From Burkholderiales bacterium (GTDB lineage: Bacteria; Pseudomonadota; Gammaproteobacteria; Burkholderiales; Burkholderiaceae), in assembly GCA_018971155.1 (NCBI GenBank), contig JAGXBI010000005.1, forward strand, positions 1 through 34,120: a DNA stretch of 34,120 bases. Reading direction: 5' to 3'. The notes under the pieces were generated by a model, which worked only from the letters and a program-made list of their open reading frames with translations, searched no databases and was not told the origin of the DNA. A program made the position numbers and the translations under genes. Every line of letters begins with the position of its first letter. Within the stretch, counting starts at the first letter, position 1. Below are positions 31,850 to 34,120 of this stretch, piece by piece.

Positions 31850-31978
31850 TTACTTCTGAGCCGCGTTTTCAATGGCGTGCCCGGCCGCCGCTGTATCTTT
31901 ACCGATACCAGCCACCGTGTTGCACCCCGTCAGCATCACGCTCACCAACGCTACCGCCAGCAAAAAAAACTTTTTCAT
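31850..31978 (-). CDS. Entericidin A/B-family small lipoprotein (42 aa)
   Basis: Manual translation: [42 protein letters not shown]; lipobox LTGC and [13 protein letters not shown] entericidin-like motif. Below the size cutoff of the supplied ORF track. Confidence 0.9.
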   Translation of the reverse strand: MKKFFLLAVALVSVMLTGCNTVAGIGKDTAAAGHAIENAAQK

Positions 31979-32031
31979 GATTTCTCCTTATACGCTAGAC
32001 GCCGCCAAACGCGACGTCGAGCGGCACCGAA

Positions 32032-33441
32032 TCAAACCAGGCGGCGAATATCGACGAAATGCCCTTCGATGGCCGCTGCGGCAGCCATCGCGGGGCTCAC
32101 CAAATGCGTGCGCCCTCCCGCTCCCTGACGCCCCTCGAAGTTCCGGTTCGACGTCGAGGCACAACGCTCGCCCGGCTCGAGACGGTCAGCGTTCATGGCC
32201 AGACACATCGAGCATCCCGCCTCGCGCCACTCGAAGCCCGCCGCCTTGAAGATCTGGTCGAGCCCCTCGTGCTCGGCCTGCTCCTTGACGAGCCCCGAGC
32301 CAGGCACGACCAAGGCAAGGCGCACGTTCGCCGCAACACGCTTGCCGAGCTTCTTCACGACCCAGGCAGCGGCCCGGATGTCTTCAATGCGGGAGTTGGT
32401 GCACGAGCCGATAAAAACCTTGTCGATCGCTACATGTTGCAGCGGCGTATTCGGTTCGAGCCCCATGTACGTCAGGGCACGCTCCATCGCGCTGCGTTTG
32501 ACGGCGTCTTTCTCGCGCTCGGGATCGGGCACACGATCCTCGATGCTGACGACCATCTCGGGAGAGGTGCCCCAGGTCACTTGCGGGCGAATCTGGGCGG
32601 CATCGATTTCGACGACATGGTCGAAATGTGCTCCCGGATCGGAATGCAGCGTACGCCAGTAGGCTTGCGCCTGCTCGAATTCCGGCCCCTGCGGCGCAAA
32701 CGGCCGTCCCTTCACGTAGGATACGGTCGTGTCGTCGACGGCGACCAGTCCTGCGCGTGCCCCCGCCTCGATGGCCATATTGCAGACGGTCATGCGACCT
32801 TCCATCGACAGCGCGCGAATCGCCGAGCCGGCGAATTCGATGGTGTATCCGGTGCCGCCGGCAGTACCGATGCGGCCGATGACCGCCAGCACGATATCCT
32901 TGGCTGAACAGCCTCGCGGCAATTGTCCCTCGACCTTGACCAGCATGTTCCTGCTCTTCTTCATCAGCAAGGTTTGCGTCGCCAGGACATGTTCGACTTC
33001 GGAAGTTCCGATGCCAAAGGCCAGGGCGCCGAACGCGCCGTGAGTCGACGTATGGGAATCGCCGCACACGACCGTCATGCCGGGCAACGTGGCGCCCTGC
33101 TCCGGCCCGATGACATGGACGATGCCCTGACGCAGATCGTTCATCTTGAACTGCGTGATGCCATAGTCGTCGCAATTGTGATCGAGCGTCTCGACCTGCA
33201 GCCGGGAGATCGGGTCGGCAATACCATCGGAACGATCGGTGGTGGGAACGTTATGATCCGACACCGCCAGATTCGCACTGATGCGCCAGACCGGCCGGCC
33301 AGCCAGCTTCAGTCCTTCGAAAGCCTGCGGACTGGTGACCTCGTGCAGCAATTGACGGTCGATATAAAGCAAGGCGGTGCCATCCTCTTCGGTATGGACC
33401 ACATGAGCATCCCACAATTTGTCGTACAGCGTCTTAGCCAT
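32032..33441 (-). CDS. leuC: 3-isopropylmalate dehydratase large subunit
   Basis: [61 protein letters not shown] Fe-S ligand motif. Confidence 0.98.
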   Translation of the reverse strand: MAKTLYDKLWDAHVVHTEEDGTALLYIDRQLLHEVTSPQAFEGLKLAGRPVWRISANLAVSDHNVPTTDRSDGIADPISRLQVETLDHNCDDYGITQFKMNDLRQGIVHVIGPEQGATLPGMTVVCGDSHTSTHGAFGALAFGIGTSEVEHVLATQTLLMKKSRNMLVKVEGQLPRGCSAKDIVLAVIGRIGTAGGTGYTIEFAGSAIRALSMEGRMTVCNMAIEAGARAGLVAVDDTTVSYVKGRPFAPQGPEFEQAQAYWRTLHSDPGAHFDHVVEIDAAQIRPQVTWGTSPEMVVSIEDRVPDPEREKDAVKRSAMERALTYMGLEPNTPLQHVAIDKVFIGSCTNSRIEDIRAAAWVVKKLGKRVAANVRLALVVPGSGLVKEQAEHEGLDQIFKAAGFEWREAGCSMCLAMNADRLEPGERCASTSNRNFEGRQGAGGRTHLVSPAMAAAAAIEGHFVDIRRLV

Positions 33442-33511
33442 GATTGCAGAGCCGGGCAAAATCGTTTTATGAACTTTTCATTATGCCATAGCGCAAAAGC
33501 GGCTGCGTCCT

Positions 33512-33561
33512 AAAAAAAACCCCGGCACCAACGCGCATTCGCGCCGGCCACCGGGGGTTTG
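33512..33561 (-). terminator. Intrinsic terminator downstream of gltA
   Basis: Minus strand AAACCCCCGGTGG...CCGGGGTTTTTTTT; outer arms 33517-33523/33554-33560 plus inner cgcg-catt-cgcg. Confidence 0.85.
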
Positions 33562-33604
33562 GAGCGTTCTGGCGGGGCCGTGACGGGCCACGCCGAAGAG
33601 CCGA

Positions 33605-34120
33605 TCAGCGCTTGTCGATCGCGGGTACGTCGCGCTTGGTCGCGCCGACGAACAATTGACGCGGACGACCGATCTTCTGGTCCGTCTCCGAGATCATCTC
33701 GTTCCACTGCGCGATCCAGCCCACCGTGCGGGCCATCGCAAAAATGCAGGTGAACATCGAGGTCGGAATACCCAGCGCGCGCTGCACGATACCCGAGTAG
33801 AAATCGACGTTCGGGTACAGCTTGCGCGACACGAAGTATTCGTCCTCGAGGGCAATTTTCTCGAGCTGCATGGCGAGCTTGAACAACGGGTCGTCGTGCA
33901 GGCCGAGTTCTTCGAGCACTTCGTGGCAGGTCTCGCGCATCAACTTGGCACGCGGATCGTAATTCTTGTAGACACGGTGGCCAAAGCCCATCAGTTTGAC
34001 GCCCGAATTCTTGTCCTTGACCTGCTTGATGAACTCGGGGATTTTGTCGGGTGACCCGATCTGTTCGAGCATGTTCAGAGCGGCCTCGTTCGCACCGCCG
34101 TGAGCCGGCCCCCACAAGCA
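33605..34120 (-). CDS. gltA: Citrate synthase, C-terminal part (truncated by the window edge)
   Basis: [20 protein letters not shown]...[14 protein letters not shown]...[38 protein letters not shown]. Confidence 0.98.
   Translation of the reverse strand, partial: CLWGPAHGGANEAALNMLEQIGSPDKIPEFIKQVKDKNSGVKLMGFGHRVYKNYDPRAKLMRETCHEVLEELGLHDDPLFKLAMQLEKIALEDEYFVSRKLYPNVDFYSGIVQRALGIPTSMFTCIFAMARTVGWIAQWNEMISETDQKIGRPRQLFVGATKRDVPAIDKR

Noticed and set aside
31979-33441. Leucine attenuation leader upstream of leuC
   Set aside because: The gap between the CATAAT -10-like box and leuC is short, with no Leu-rich leader peptide or attenuator hairpin visible.
1-34120. Prophage, IS element, CRISPR array, secretion or defence island
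   Set aside because: No integrase, transposase, spaced repeats or defence genes were seen; the lone methyltransferase has no nearby restriction partner.

Overview
This is a GC-rich core-genome segment of a beta-proteobacterium. Gene content and order suggest Burkholderiales, most likely Burkholderiaceae. Nearly all of it is housekeeping and biosynthetic genes. On the minus strand, reading right to left: gltA (partial), leuC, a 42-aa entericidin-type lipoprotein gene missed by the ORF track, leuD, leuB, asd, fimV-like, truA, trpF, trpB, a beta-class DNA methyltransferase, trpA, accD, folC, a SPOR/DedD-like gene, cvpA, purF, metZ and hisC. Then come gltX, trmJ, cysE, cysS, a DNA-3-methyladenine glycosylase, accA, tilS and lysC. 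Plus-strand genes are a TPR protein, ppiA, ppiB, lpxH, suhB and an AraC-family regulator. I see no CRISPR array, prophage, IS element, tRNA or rRNA gene. The most interesting signals are in leaders: (1) a structured suhB 5' UTR with a lambda-nut-like boxA (CGCTCTTA) after a hairpin, suggesting Nus-factor/SuhB autoregulation; (2) a purF-metZ intergenic leader with SAM-II-type sequence motifs followed by an intrinsic terminator just before the metZ RBS; (3) a gltX leader with a TATAAT box, an 18-bp palindromic hairpin and an intrinsic terminator before gltX, with an inverted repeat between gltX and the divergent AraC-family gene. All calls come from reading the sequence. No database search or structure computation was run.
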